A stretch of DNA of 64,000 nucleotides, taken from NCBI GenBank assembly GCA_963798805.1, contig CAWCVC010000008.1, forward strand, positions 62,001 through 126,000, given 5' to 3'. Source of the DNA: CAVZCK01 sp963798805. GTDB lineage: Bacteria > Pseudomonadota > Alphaproteobacteria > Rhizobiales > Rhodomicrobiaceae. The first letter of the stretch is position 1; each line of letters begins with the position of its first letter. Shown piece by piece: positions 16,590 to 25,419 of the stretch. Position numbers and translations under genes: made by a program. Under the pieces are notes generated by a model that was given only the letters and a program-made list of their open reading frames with translations, did no database searches and had not been told where the DNA came from.

Positions 16590-17371
16590 CCAGAGCCAAC
16601 CTCTTCGCCATGCAATGCGCCGTTGCGCTCATCGGCATCGCCTTCTGGCAGGTCGCCTCGACGACCACCCTGATCGGCGATCCGCACAAGATCGCGTTCT
16701 TCTTCTCGACGCCGACCGATGTCGCCGCCCGTATCTGGACCTGGTTCGCCGAAGGCTCGATCTGGCGTCACCTCCGGATCACCCTGATGGAGTCGGCGCT
16801 TGCCTTTGCGATCGGCTCCCTCGGCGGCGTCATCATCGGCTTCTGGTTCGCCCGCCGGCAAATGCTGGCTGCGGTCTTCGACCCCTACGTCAAGGCCGCG
16901 AACGCACTGCCGCGGGTGGTGCTGGCGCCGATCTTCACGCTGTGGTTCGGCCTCGGCATCTGGTCCAAGGTGGCGCTGGGGGTGACCCTGGTTTTCTTCA
17001 TCGTCTTCTTCAATGTCTATCAGGGCGTCAAAGAGGTGAACACGACGGTGCTGTCAAACGCCCGCATGCTGGGTATGAACGAGCGGCAATTGCTGCGGCA
17101 CGTCTATCTGCCCTCCGCCCTTTCCTGGATGTTCTCGTCGCTCCATACCTCGGTGGGTTTCGCGGTGGTCGGAGCGGTGGTGGGCGAATATCTCGGCTCG
17201 GCCGGCGGACTTGGCTATCTCATCGAGCAGGCGGAGGGCATCTTCGATGTAGCCGGCGTTTTCGCGGGCATGGCCGTGCTTGCGGCATTCGTGCTCGTGA
17301 TCGATTGGGGTGTCACGGTTGTCGAGCGACGGCTTCTTATCTGGCGTCCGGAAGTTATTGAAGGACATTGA
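16586..17371 (+). CDS. ABC transporter permease, nitrate/sulfonate/taurine type
   Basis: 261 residues with about six membrane helices and the binding-protein-dependent permease (BPD_transp_1) domain. The EAA-like cytoplasmic loop is ARMLGMNERQLLRHVYLPSAL. It forms the channel with the upstream ATPase and the following binding protein. Start ATG at 16586 overlaps the ATPase stop by four bases. Confidence 0.92.
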   Translation: MTRANLFAMQCAVALIGIAFWQVASTTTLIGDPHKIAFFFSTPTDVAARIWTWFAEGSIWRHLRITLMESALAFAIGSLGGVIIGFWFARRQMLAAVFDPYVKAANALPRVVLAPIFTLWFGLGIWSKVALGVTLVFFIVFFNVYQGVKEVNTTVLSNARMLGMNERQLLRHVYLPSALSWMFSSLHTSVGFAVVGAVVGEYLGSAGGLGYLIEQAEGIFDVAGVFAGMAVLAAFVLVIDWGVTVVERRLLIWRPEVIEGH

Positions 17372-17439
17372 TCGATCGGTGCACCACTGAGATTTCGGCG
17401 ATAGGAAAACGCCGATGCTACTGAAAAGGGAGGAACATC

Positions 17440-18450
17440 ATGACCATACTTCGAAAGCTTGCGGTCGCCGCGACGGCGCTGTTGGCCTTGAGCGGAGCCG
17501 CGATGGCGCAATCCAAGGTCACTCTCGCCATCGGCGGCGCATCCTGTCTTTGTTATCTGCCGACCGTGCTCGCCCAGCAGCTCGGCAATTTCCAGAAGGC
17601 TGGAGTCAATGTCGAGATGGTCAATTTCAAGGGCGGCTCTCAGGCGTTGACGGCCGTCATCGGCGGCAGCGCGGATGTCGTGTCGGGTTATTTCGATCAT
17701 ACGGTCGAGCTGGCGCCAAAGCATCAGGACCTCCAGTCCTTCGTCATCTACGACCGCTATCCGGGCCTGGTCCTCGTCGTGGCCCCTGGCCAGACCGGCA
17801 AGATCAAGTCGGTCAAGGATCTGGCGGGCAAGAAGGTCGGCGTCAGCGCCCCCGGCTCATCGACGGATTTCTTCCTGAAATTCTTGCTGAAGAAGGCGGG
17901 TGTAGATCCGAATTCGGCGGCGGTGATCGGAGTCGGCCTCGGCGCCACCGCCGTGGCGGCCATGGAGCAGGGCCAGATCGATGCGGCCGTGATGCTCGAT
18001 CCGGCGGTTACCATTCTGCAGGCCCATCATAAGGATCTGACGCTCCTTGCCGACACGCGCACGGAGAAGGATACGCGGGCGATGTTCGGCGGCGACTATC
18101 CCGGTGGAGCGCTTTACACCAAGCCGTCCTGGATCGAGGCGCATCAGAAAGAAGCGCAAGCGATGACGAACGCCATCGTCTCGACCCTCGGCTGGATCCA
18201 CTCCCATAGTCCGGAAGAAATCATGGCCAAAATGCCACCGGAGATGGTCGGGAAGGACAAAGACTCGTACCTTGCGGCGCTGAAGAACACGATCCCGATG
18301 TATTCGACGACAGGGCTCATGGACCCGAAGGGCGCGCAGGCCGTGCTCGACGTTTTCAGCGCCGGCTCGCCGGAAATCGCCAACGCCCATATCGACGTCA
18401 GCAAGACCTATACCAATGCTTTCGCCGAAAAGGCCGACAAGGCCAAGTGA
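17440..18450 (+). CDS. ABC transporter substrate-binding protein (SsuA/ThiY-type)
   Basis: 336 residues with a signal peptide ending near Ala-Met-Ala-Gln (about residue 23). The mature part is an NMT1/SsuA-type binding fold: GGASCLCYLPTVLAQQLG, then KGGSQALTAVIGGSADV and GKKVGVSAPGSSTDFFLKF. It delivers ligand to the two upstream gene products; the ligand is not evident. A GGGAGGAA sequence is correctly placed ahead of the ATG. A strong hairpin follows the stop. Confidence 0.9.
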   Translation: MTILRKLAVAATALLALSGAAMAQSKVTLAIGGASCLCYLPTVLAQQLGNFQKAGVNVEMVNFKGGSQALTAVIGGSADVVSGYFDHTVELAPKHQDLQSFVIYDRYPGLVLVVAPGQTGKIKSVKDLAGKKVGVSAPGSSTDFFLKFLLKKAGVDPNSAAVIGVGLGATAVAAMEQGQIDAAVMLDPAVTILQAHHKDLTLLADTRTEKDTRAMFGGDYPGGALYTKPSWIEAHQKEAQAMTNAIVSTLGWIHSHSPEEIMAKMPPEMVGKDKDSYLAALKNTIPMYSTTGLMDPKGAQAVLDVFSAGSPEIANAHIDVSKTYTNAFAEKADKAK

Positions 18451-18471
18451 GGTCTGCGGTCCGAGGCTGTT

Positions 18472-18510
18472 CGATGCGCGTCGAGCCACTCAGCGGCTCG
18501 ACGCGCATCG
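18472..18510. terminator. Long perfect hairpin after the ABC operon
   Basis: A 16-bp perfect inverted repeat (CGATGCGCGTCGAGCC and its complement) with a 7-base loop sits 21 bp beyond the binding-protein stop, between convergent genes. It lacks a U-run, so it may act in either direction or as an mRNA 3' end stabiliser. Confidence 0.65.
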
Positions 18511-18535
18511 CCTCAAACGAACGACGGGTGCGGCG

Positions 18536-19309
18536 TCAGGCTGGCCTTGACGCCTCGAATACCGCGACATCGAATGTGAAACTGCCGTCAGGCTCGGTTT
18601 CGAAATAGGCGGCAACATCGGACGAAACCGAAGTCTGAATGGCGCGGATCGCATCGACCTGGACTGTCGGGGTGCGCATTCTCTCCACCCAGCTCTGAAA
18701 TTCGAGATGCACCCGGTGCTGCCGCGTTAGACCGAGGAGGAGGCCGGCGCGCACAATCGCCGCCTCCCATTCGGCTCGCGAATAGTCGCGGACATGCGAG
18801 CAGTCCCGCAGCAGCTCGATGGCTTGGTAATAGGTGTCGAGCAGCGGCTCGCCCGGCGAGATCGAATCTACGAGGCCCGCGACGCCCCCCGGTTTAAGCA
18901 CCCTCGCCACCTCCCGTACTCCAGCCTCGAAATCGCGCCAGTGATGCGCGCTGTAGCGGCTGAGGACAAAATCGAACCGGCCCGCCTCGAAGGGCAGCTC
19001 TTCTGCAACGCCTTGCACCGTCGTCACATTGGCGAACCCCCGATCCCTGGCCGCCTTCGCTACGACGCTCAGCATCTCCGGCGACAGGTCGTAAGCCACC
19101 ACCTCGCGGACGAACGGCGCCACATTATAGGTGACGTGACCGCCGCCGCAGCCGAGGTCGAGCACGCCCGCATTGGGCCGGTTCCGGACCAGATCCGCGA
19201 GAGCCTGGAGGTCGGCGCCTTGTGCGTGCACAGCACTATTCAGATAGGCATCCGCGCGCGCACCGAATTGATCGCCCACCAATGCTTCCTGGCTCTTCTT
19301 TTCCGACAT
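18536..19309 (-). CDS. Class I SAM-dependent methyltransferase (UbiE-like)
   Basis: 257 residues. Motif I VLDLGCGGGHVT, followed by VVAYDLSPEML and the post-I region ELPFEAGRFDFVLSRYSAHHW, identify a class I methyltransferase similar to YcgJ/UbiE. The acceptor is unknown. It is divergent from an HTH regulator, which probably controls it. Confidence 0.87.
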   Translation of the reverse strand: MSEKKSQEALVGDQFGARADAYLNSAVHAQGADLQALADLVRNRPNAGVLDLGCGGGHVTYNVAPFVREVVAYDLSPEMLSVVAKAARDRGFANVTTVQGVAEELPFEAGRFDFVLSRYSAHHWRDFEAGVREVARVLKPGGVAGLVDSISPGEPLLDTYYQAIELLRDCSHVRDYSRAEWEAAIVRAGLLLGLTRQHRVHLEFQSWVERMRTPTVQVDAIRAIQTSVSSDVAAYFETEPDGSFTFDVAVFEASRPA

Positions 19310-19402
19310 TGTTCTCAGCTCCGGTTCTGCCTTTCCAGCTCAGCGAATGCGGTGTGGATAGCATCGGCGTGACACCGGTTTAAGATCCAATTTTATACTG
19401 GT

Positions 19403-20227
19403 ATGAATAGCACCATGGTTCAGAAGCCATCTCCGGACCCACAGCGCGAATTGGCGGCTTTCATCCGTGCGCGAAGAGAAACGCTGAAACCTGACGCGAT
19501 CGGGCTTCCTGCGGGTGCTAGGCGGCGGACACCCGGGCTAAGACGCGAGGAGGTCGCGCAGCTCAGCGGGCTGAGCGTCACTTGGTACACCTGGCTCGAA
19601 CAGGGCCGCGAAGTGTCAGTGTCGCCTGCTGCGCTGGCCAGACTAGCGGCGGCGTTGCAGCTCGGCTACGCCGAGCGAGCTTATCTGTTCGAGCTTGCCG
19701 GCAAACGCGATCCCGAATTGGGCAGGAACGAGCCCCAGGGGGTTTCTTCCGCAGTGCTCGCCTGTGTTCAGGCGATCGCCTGCCCTGCCTATATTCTCGA
19801 CCATCGGTGGACGGCCCGAAGCTGGAATGCTCCGGCTCGCCGGCTTTTCATCGGCTGGCTCGATCAGCCGGGCGAGTGCAATCTTCTTCGCTACGTCTTT
19901 CTCGAACCTGCAGCACGATCGTTGATCTGCGGCTGGGAGGGGCGGGCGCGCAGAGTTGCGGAAGAATTCCGCGCGGCCGCAAGCGCCTATTTGGACGATC
20001 CAACGCTCAACGGACTCATCGCGGCACTCCGCGAACAGAGCCCCGAGTTCGCACAGTTCTGGCTCCAGCATGGCGTCATCGGACGCGAGGGCGGCGAGCG
20101 GACCTTTAATCACCCGGCGGACGGTTGCCTGCGTTATGAGCAGGTGACCTTCGAGCTCGCCGGCCAGCGTGACATGAAACTGACGATGCTGGTTCCGGGA
20201 ACCGATAGTGCCGACGCTGCTGCTTGA
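19403..20227 (+). CDS. XRE/MmyB-like transcriptional regulator
   Basis: 274 residues. The N-terminal HTH (about 15–90) contains the family motif RRRTPGLRREEVAQLSGLSVTWYTWLEQGR (key residues T-P-G-L-R-R-E-E-V-A and W-Y-T-x-L-E-Q-G-R). The C-terminal MmyB-like PAS-type domain (about 110–265) contains the RSWNAPARRLF and NLLRYVFLEPAAR segments. These regulators bind fatty acids or other small ligands. The intergenic space to the methyltransferase holds a TATACT at 19394–19399. A second ATG at 19418 is an alternative start. Confidence 0.88.
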   Translation: MNSTMVQKPSPDPQRELAAFIRARRETLKPDAIGLPAGARRRTPGLRREEVAQLSGLSVTWYTWLEQGREVSVSPAALARLAAALQLGYAERAYLFELAGKRDPELGRNEPQGVSSAVLACVQAIACPAYILDHRWTARSWNAPARRLFIGWLDQPGECNLLRYVFLEPAARSLICGWEGRARRVAEEFRAAASAYLDDPTLNGLIAALREQSPEFAQFWLQHGVIGREGGERTFNHPADGCLRYEQVTFELAGQRDMKLTMLVPGTDSADAAA

Positions 20228-20293
20228 TCGAATTACAATCCGGACCCTGGTATGAGTCTCGCGGGGGCCGTGGAGGCCGAAAGGATCCCAATC

Positions 20294-20974
20294 ATGCCGA
20301 GAGAGCAGCACATTTCGTTTCTCTTCGATCTCGACGGGACGCTGGTCGACAGCGTCTATCAGCACGTGCTCGCCTGGCAGGAGGCGCTCAGGGCCGAGGG
20401 CATCCCTCTATCGGTCTGGCGCATTCACCGCAAGATCGGTATGAGCGGCGGGCTGTTCACCAATATGCTGCTGCGCGAAACCGGAGAGTCTATCGATCCC
20501 GACCGCGTCGAGAGGCTCCGGCGGCTTCACGCCGCCGCCTATAACCGGAGCTCCGCGACGATCGAGCCGCTGCCAGGCGCCCGCGAATTGCTTGCCTATT
20601 TGACGGACGCAGGCATCCTGTGGGGGATTGCGACCAGCGGCCGGATGGAGACGGCGGGGCCGGTGATGGAGAAGCTCGGCATTGATCTGAACCGCGTTCC
20701 TGTCGTCACACGCGATCAGGTGAAGCACGCCAAGCCCGACCCCGACCTGTTCCTGGCCGTCGCCGAGCGGCTGGGCGCTCCCATCGAGACAACCACCGTT
20801 GTCGGCGACAGCGTCTGGGACATGCTGGCCTCCCGGCGAGCGCGGGCTCTCGGCATCGGACTTCTCTCCGGCGGTTACGGCGAGGATGAGCTTGAACGGG
20901 CCGGCGCCTATCGCGTCTATGAAGATCCGGCGGACCTGCTGGACCATATCGATGAGGTCGGCGGACGGCGATAA
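20294..20974 (+). CDS. HAD-superfamily phosphatase (phosphoglycolate phosphatase-like)
   Basis: 226 residues. HAD motif I is FDLDGTLVDS, motif II is IATSGRMET, motif III is the Lys in KHAKPDPDLF, and motif IV is VVGDSVWDM. The helical cap between motifs I and II classes it with subfamily IA (beta-phosphoglucomutase and phosphoglycolate phosphatase). The ATG at 20294 (MPREQH) gives a standard length; the frame is also open from 20252. Confidence 0.88.
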   Translation: MPREQHISFLFDLDGTLVDSVYQHVLAWQEALRAEGIPLSVWRIHRKIGMSGGLFTNMLLRETGESIDPDRVERLRRLHAAAYNRSSATIEPLPGARELLAYLTDAGILWGIATSGRMETAGPVMEKLGIDLNRVPVVTRDQVKHAKPDPDLFLAVAERLGAPIETTTVVGDSVWDMLASRRARALGIGLLSGGYGEDELERAGAYRVYEDPADLLDHIDEVGGRR

Positions 20975-21124
20975 TCCGTTCGAAACGCGCCCTGCCGATC
21001 TCGCCTGGGCGCCTCCGATCGCGTGATTGTGGCGCATCCCTGTACGAATGGGTCGGCAAGCCGGGCGAAGTCGCCTATCGTTCCGGCCTCTCGCACGGTG
21101 CGGGAATGCAATCCGGAAGCTCCG

Positions 21125-22297
21125 ATGTCCGACCTGATCACAGACCTTACGCCGTCCGCTCGCGGCCTGCCCGAGAGCGGCATTGTCAAGGTTTTCAACT
21201 ACGGCCGTACCCGTGAGGGACTGATCGCCCTCTGGGCCGGCGAAGGTGATACGCCGACATCGGAGCCGATCTGCCGTGCGGCGAGCGCGGCTCTTGCCGA
21301 CGGACAGACCTTCTATACCTATCAGCGCGGCATCCCGCCTCTGCGCGAGGCGCTCGCCGCCTATTTCGCCCGGCTCTATCCCCGCCCGTTCTCGCCGGAA
21401 GAATTTTTCGCCACTTGCGGCGGCATGCAGGCGATCCAGATGGCGGTTCAGCTTGTTGTCGGGACGGGCGACGAGGTCGTGGTGCCGACGCCCGGCTGGC
21501 CGAATTTCGCCGGCGCAATCCTGTCGCGCGGCGGCGTGCCGCGTTTCGTTCCGATGCGGTTCGGCGCACAAGGCTGGACGCTGGACCTCGAGCGCCTCTT
21601 CGATGCCTGTACCAGCCGGACCCGCGCGATTTTCATCAACTCGCCCGCCAATCCGACCGGCTGGACCGCGAATTTGAACGAGCTGACCGCGATCCTGGCA
21701 TTCGCACGAGACCGCGGCCTCTGGATCATCGCAGATGAGATCTACGGCCGTTTCTTTTACGAGGGCGAGGTCGCGCCGAGCTTCCAGACGTTGCGCGAGC
21801 CCGGAGACCGTATCCTGTTCGTGCAGACCTTCTCCAAATGCTGGGCGATGACCGGTTGGCGCATGGGCTGGCTCCAGGCCCCTCCGGAGCTGGGCCCGAC
21901 CATCGAGAACCTGATCCAGTACAACACCTCGGGCGTGCCGACCTTCCTGCAGCCGGCGGGTGTCGCGGCGCTGACTGAAGCCGAGCACTTCGCGCATGGG
22001 CAGATCGAGCGGGCGAGAGAGGGGCGGGAGATCGTCTGCTCGGCGCTCGAACCGTTGGCAAATGCGCGGTTCGCACGGCCGAAAGGTGCTTTCTATCTAT
22101 TGTTCGGCATCGAAGGCGTAGCCAACTCGCTCGATATGGCGCTGCGCCTCGTCGACGAGGCCAATATCGGTCTCGCGCCGGGGAGCGCTTTCGGCCCCGA
22201 AGGCGAAGGATTTTTCCGCATCTGCTATCTCCGGTCACCCGATCGGCTTCGAGAAGCCACGGCCCGACTGACGGCGTGGCTGGAAAAGCGCTCGTAA
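21125..22297 (+). CDS. Class I/II PLP aminotransferase
   Basis: 390 residues. Key features are YQRGIPPLREALAAY near the substrate site, NSPANPTGWT, IADEIYGRFFYEG (the Asp and Tyr of the PLP pocket) and the Schiff-base lysine in TFSKCWAMTGWRMGW, with the closing Arg in FFRICYLRS. It belongs to the aspartate/aromatic aminotransferase fold; donor and acceptor are unknown. GGAAG precedes the ATG at 21125, which is better than the upstream 21023 start. Confidence 0.9.
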   Translation: MSDLITDLTPSARGLPESGIVKVFNYGRTREGLIALWAGEGDTPTSEPICRAASAALADGQTFYTYQRGIPPLREALAAYFARLYPRPFSPEEFFATCGGMQAIQMAVQLVVGTGDEVVVPTPGWPNFAGAILSRGGVPRFVPMRFGAQGWTLDLERLFDACTSRTRAIFINSPANPTGWTANLNELTAILAFARDRGLWIIADEIYGRFFYEGEVAPSFQTLREPGDRILFVQTFSKCWAMTGWRMGWLQAPPELGPTIENLIQYNTSGVPTFLQPAGVAALTEAEHFAHGQIERAREGREIVCSALEPLANARFARPKGAFYLLFGIEGVANSLDMALRLVDEANIGLAPGSAFGPEGEGFFRICYLRSPDRLREATARLTAWLEKRS

Positions 22298-22313
22298 GCT
22301 GCCCAGCCGTCAT

Positions 22314-23618
22314 TCACTGTGCGGTGGGTCGAGCATTTGGCGGCGGCTCGTGGCGGCCAGTCCGGAAAGCAGCAGCGTTGCCTTTCGCCTCGGGATTGAT
22401 CCCCACCCGCTCCGGCGTCTGGATATGCTCCGGGCGGACGCCCAGGCCGATCACTCGCGCCGGAATGCGCCTGAGGAAGGGAATGTAATTGAACAGCCGA
22501 ATGAGAAACGGTGGTTTGAGCTTGCCTTTAGACCTGAGCGCTGTAGAAATTACCCGGTTCTGAATCTGGATCTGCAGGCCTTGCGTGACTTTTGTCGGCC
22601 ATTCGCGGCGTTTCTGGACGGCGGCAAGATCCTCCCTGGTCGCCGTACCGCGCCATAGAGACCCGGCGAGGATGTTTGCGGCAGCGACGGCGTCCTGAAT
22701 CGCCAGATTGATGCCGACACCGCCGACCGGCGACATGGCATGCGCAGCGTCGCCGATGCACAGCAGGCCATCGCGATGCCACTGCCGCAGCCGGTCGACC
22801 TGCACGGTGAGCAGCTTAACCTCGTCCCAACTTTGGATCGCACCGACATAACCGGCCAGATTGGGCGCCGCGTTCGCGACGCTGTCGCGGAAGGCCGGCA
22901 GCCCGGCCGCGCGAACCTGCCTGTCACCCCCCTTCGGGATGACATAGGCACATTGCCAATAATCGCCGCGATCGATCTGGACGAAGGCGCTACCCGGAAG
23001 AAAGCGTCCCATTGTCTGATGGCTGTCATCGCGCCGTTTCGGCAACCGGAACCACAAAACGTCGAGCGGCGCGCCGAATTCGTCGACTTCGAGACCGGCC
23101 AGCCTGCGCACAGTAGAATGACGGCCGTCGCATCCAACCACGAGATCCGCCTGGACTTCGATCTTACCCTCCGGAGTTTTTGCGCGAACGCCGACGATGC
23201 GATCGCCATCATCGATCAACTCGCAGACTTCCGCGCGCATCCTCAAGTGAAACCCTGGATAATGCTCGCCACGCTGCTGGAGAAAGTTCAGGAGATCCCA
23301 TTGCGGGACAAAGGCGATGAATTTGCAGTGCGTCGGCAGAGCGCTAAAATCGGCGAGTTTGATGAATTCACTGCCGAACTGCCCGCCGAAACTGACTGCT
23401 TCGGCATTTGGGAGCTTCAGAAACTGATCGAGCAGCCCGAGTTCGGAGAACAATTCGAGCGTGGATGGGTGGACAGTGTCGCCGCGGAAGTCGCGGAGGA
23501 AATCGCCATGCTTCTCGAGTATGACAACGTCGACGCCGCTCCGTGCGAGTAGAAAGCCGAACATCATGCCCGCGGGCCCGCCTCCTGCGATACAGCAGGT
23601 CGTCTTGAGCTGTTCCAT
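22314..23618 (-). CDS. FAD-dependent monooxygenase, PHBH/UbiH fold
   Basis: 434 residues. The Rossmann motif CIAGGGPAGMMFGFLLARSG, the mid-chain VGCDGRHSTVRR (DG motif) and the C-terminal LLCIGDAAHAMSPVGGVGIN (GD motif) identify a group A flavoprotein hydroxylase. The C-terminal extension from about residue 370 is basic. Substrates of such enzymes are usually phenols or related aromatics; nothing local identifies this one. Convergent with the aminotransferase gene (16 bp gap). Confidence 0.88.
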   Translation of the reverse strand: MEQLKTTCCIAGGGPAGMMFGFLLARSGVDVVILEKHGDFLRDFRGDTVHPSTLELFSELGLLDQFLKLPNAEAVSFGGQFGSEFIKLADFSALPTHCKFIAFVPQWDLLNFLQQRGEHYPGFHLRMRAEVCELIDDGDRIVGVRAKTPEGKIEVQADLVVGCDGRHSTVRRLAGLEVDEFGAPLDVLWFRLPKRRDDSHQTMGRFLPGSAFVQIDRGDYWQCAYVIPKGGDRQVRAAGLPAFRDSVANAAPNLAGYVGAIQSWDEVKLLTVQVDRLRQWHRDGLLCIGDAAHAMSPVGGVGINLAIQDAVAAANILAGSLWRGTATREDLAAVQKRREWPTKVTQGLQIQIQNRVISTALRSKGKLKPPFLIRLFNYIPFLRRIPARVIGLGVRPEHIQTPERVGINPEAKGNAAAFRTGRHEPPPNARPTAQ

Positions 23619-23766
23619 CGAAATTATCCCTTCAAGTGGCCGGCCTTGATGCGCCAGGGGCGAATATGAGCGCGGACAGTGCTCCGCGAGCGGTTGATAA
23701 TATGCGCGATTGGCATAAGCTGAAATCCGCCGCGCATCCCTTGCGCGTCAACTAAGGACCGATGCC

Positions 23767-24297
23767 ATGGTTCCGTCCGGCTCCGCGCCTATCGAGATCA
23801 TCCAGGGCGATATCACGCGGATCGAGGCTGACGCGATCGTCAACGCCGCGAACGGCGAGCTTGCCATGGGCGGCGGCGTGTGTGGGGCGATCTTCCGTGT
23901 GGCCGGCATCGAGGAACTGACCCGCGCCTGCCGCGAGATCGGCCATTGTCCGACCGGATCGGCGGTGACCACTCCGGCGTTCGGCATCGCGAGCGCGAAA
24001 TACATCATCCATGCCGTCGGACCGGTCTATGCGCGCTACGCGCCCGACGAAGCGCGCGAGCGGCTGAGATCGACCTATCGCAGCGCCATCCGTCTCGCGG
24101 ACGAGAGCGGTTGCCGGAGCATTGCTTTCCCGGCCATCAGCACGGGCATTTACGGCTATCCCCTCGACGAGGCGTGCCGGGAGGCGGTCGATGTGTGCCG
24201 CGAGGAGGCGGAAGCAACCGGGATCAAGGTGAAGCTGATCGGCTTCGACGCCAGGACGGTCGCCGCTCTGCAAAACGCGCTGGGCGGGACAAGCTGA
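23767..24297 (+). CDS. Macro domain protein (ADP-ribose/O-acetyl-ADP-ribose hydrolase)
   Basis: 176 residues, a complete stand-alone macro domain: GDITRIEADAIVNAANGELAMGGGV near the start (key residues D-I-T and N-A-A-N-x-x-L-x-x-G-G-G-V) and FPAISTGIYGYPLDEA at the distal loop. MacroD/YmdB-type enzymes deacetylate O-acetyl-ADP-ribose or remove ADP-ribose from acidic side chains. The stop codon overlaps the ATG of the downstream alcohol dehydrogenase, indicating translational coupling. Confidence 0.92.
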   Translation: MVPSGSAPIEIIQGDITRIEADAIVNAANGELAMGGGVCGAIFRVAGIEELTRACREIGHCPTGSAVTTPAFGIASAKYIIHAVGPVYARYAPDEARERLRSTYRSAIRLADESGCRSIAFPAISTGIYGYPLDEACREAVDVCREEAEATGIKVKLIGFDARTVAALQNALGGTS

Positions 24298-25298
24298 TGC
24301 CGGACGAGAGGACCATGCGGGCGATGATTTTCGAGCGGGTCGGCGAGCCGCTTCGTCTGGTCCGACGCCCATTGCCCAAACCGGGACCCGACCAGATTCT
24401 CCTGAAGGTGCGGGCCTGCGCCGTCTGCCGGACCGATCTGCATGTCGTCGACGGCGACCTGCCGCCTTGCTGCGATACGATTGTTCCCGGCCATGAGATC
24501 GTCGGCGAGGTGATCGCAATGGGAACCGGCGTCGAGGGATTCCGCCTCGGCGACAGGATCGGCGTGCCGTGGCTAGGCTTCAGTTGCGGCAAGTGCCGCT
24601 ATTGCCTCAGCGGCCAGGAGAATCTCTGCGATTTCGCTAAGTTCACCGGCTATCAGATCGACGGCGGCTTCGCCGATCACACCGTGGCCAATGCCGGATT
24701 CTGCTTCCACCTGCCCGAAAGCTACGGCGATGTCGAAGCCGCGCCGCTGCTGTGTGCCGGACTGATCGGCTACCGGTCGTTGAAAATGGCCGGCGACGCG
24801 CAGAGGCTCGGCATCTACGGCTTCGGCGCGGCTGCGCATATTGTGGCACAGGTGGCGATCCATCAGGGACGCGAACTTTATGCTTTCACGCGGTCTGGCG
24901 ATGAGGCCGCGCAGGCTTTCGCCCTGTCGCTCGGCTGCCTCTGGGCGGGCGGCTCCGAGGTGCCGCCTCCGGCCGAGCTTGATGCGGCGATCATCTTCGC
25001 GCCCGTCGGCGCGCTAGCGCCTCAGGCGCTCAAAGCCGTTCGCAAAGGGGGCGTCGTGGTCTGCGGCGGCATTTATATGTCCGATATTCCGAGCTTTCCG
25101 TATAGCGAGCTTTGGGGCGAGCGCATGCTGCGCTCGGTCGCCAATCTGACCAGGGCCGACGCCATCGAATTTCTCAGGATCGCGCCTGAAGTCCCGGTGA
25201 AGACCACCGTCCAGACTTTCCCGCTCGAAAAGGCCAACGAAGCGCTTACTGCCCTGCGCGCGGGCACATTGATGGGGGCGGCGGTGCTAGTCCCCTGA
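24297..25298 (+). CDS. Zinc-dependent alcohol dehydrogenase family protein
   Basis: 333 residues. The catalytic zinc site is in CAVCRTDLH and PGHEIVGEV, the structural zinc site is CGKCRYCLSGQENLC, and the nucleotide-binding glycine-rich turn is LGIYGFGAAAH. It resembles the AdhP/CPD-type MDR dehydrogenases. The GxGxxG-like turn is weakly conserved, so coenzyme preference is unclear. The ATG at 24297 overlaps the macro-domain stop. A downstream ATG at 24315 (MRAMIF) is the alternative start. Confidence 0.88.
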   Translation: MPDERTMRAMIFERVGEPLRLVRRPLPKPGPDQILLKVRACAVCRTDLHVVDGDLPPCCDTIVPGHEIVGEVIAMGTGVEGFRLGDRIGVPWLGFSCGKCRYCLSGQENLCDFAKFTGYQIDGGFADHTVANAGFCFHLPESYGDVEAAPLLCAGLIGYRSLKMAGDAQRLGIYGFGAAAHIVAQVAIHQGRELYAFTRSGDEAAQAFALSLGCLWAGGSEVPPPAELDAAIIFAPVGALAPQALKAVRKGGVVVCGGIYMSDIPSFPYSELWGERMLRSVANLTRADAIEFLRIAPEVPVKTTVQTFPLEKANEALTALRAGTLMGAAVLVP

Positions 25299-25366
25299 CA
25301 GCACCGAAATGCGAACGCATTCCCGATTGCAAAGGTATGGTTTTTCTAATGATAATACCAATCCGG

Positions 25367-25377
25367 GTCTCAGACCA
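25367..25377. promoter_or_regulatory. Perfect 11-bp palindrome upstream of livK
   Basis: GGTCT-C-AGACC is a perfect inverted repeat 42 bp upstream of the binding-protein start. The form resembles operators of FadR-type GntR or LysR regulators. Short length makes chance occurrence possible. Confidence 0.3.
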
Positions 25378-25419
25378 TGTGGATCTAGGTGAGGACTTCA
25401 CGACCGAGGAGTTAAGAAC

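Noticed and set aside
20408..21997. A 529-codon frame antisense to the HAD phosphatase and aminotransferase
   Set aside because: Covers two well-supported genes on the other strand; composition is typical of antisense shadow.
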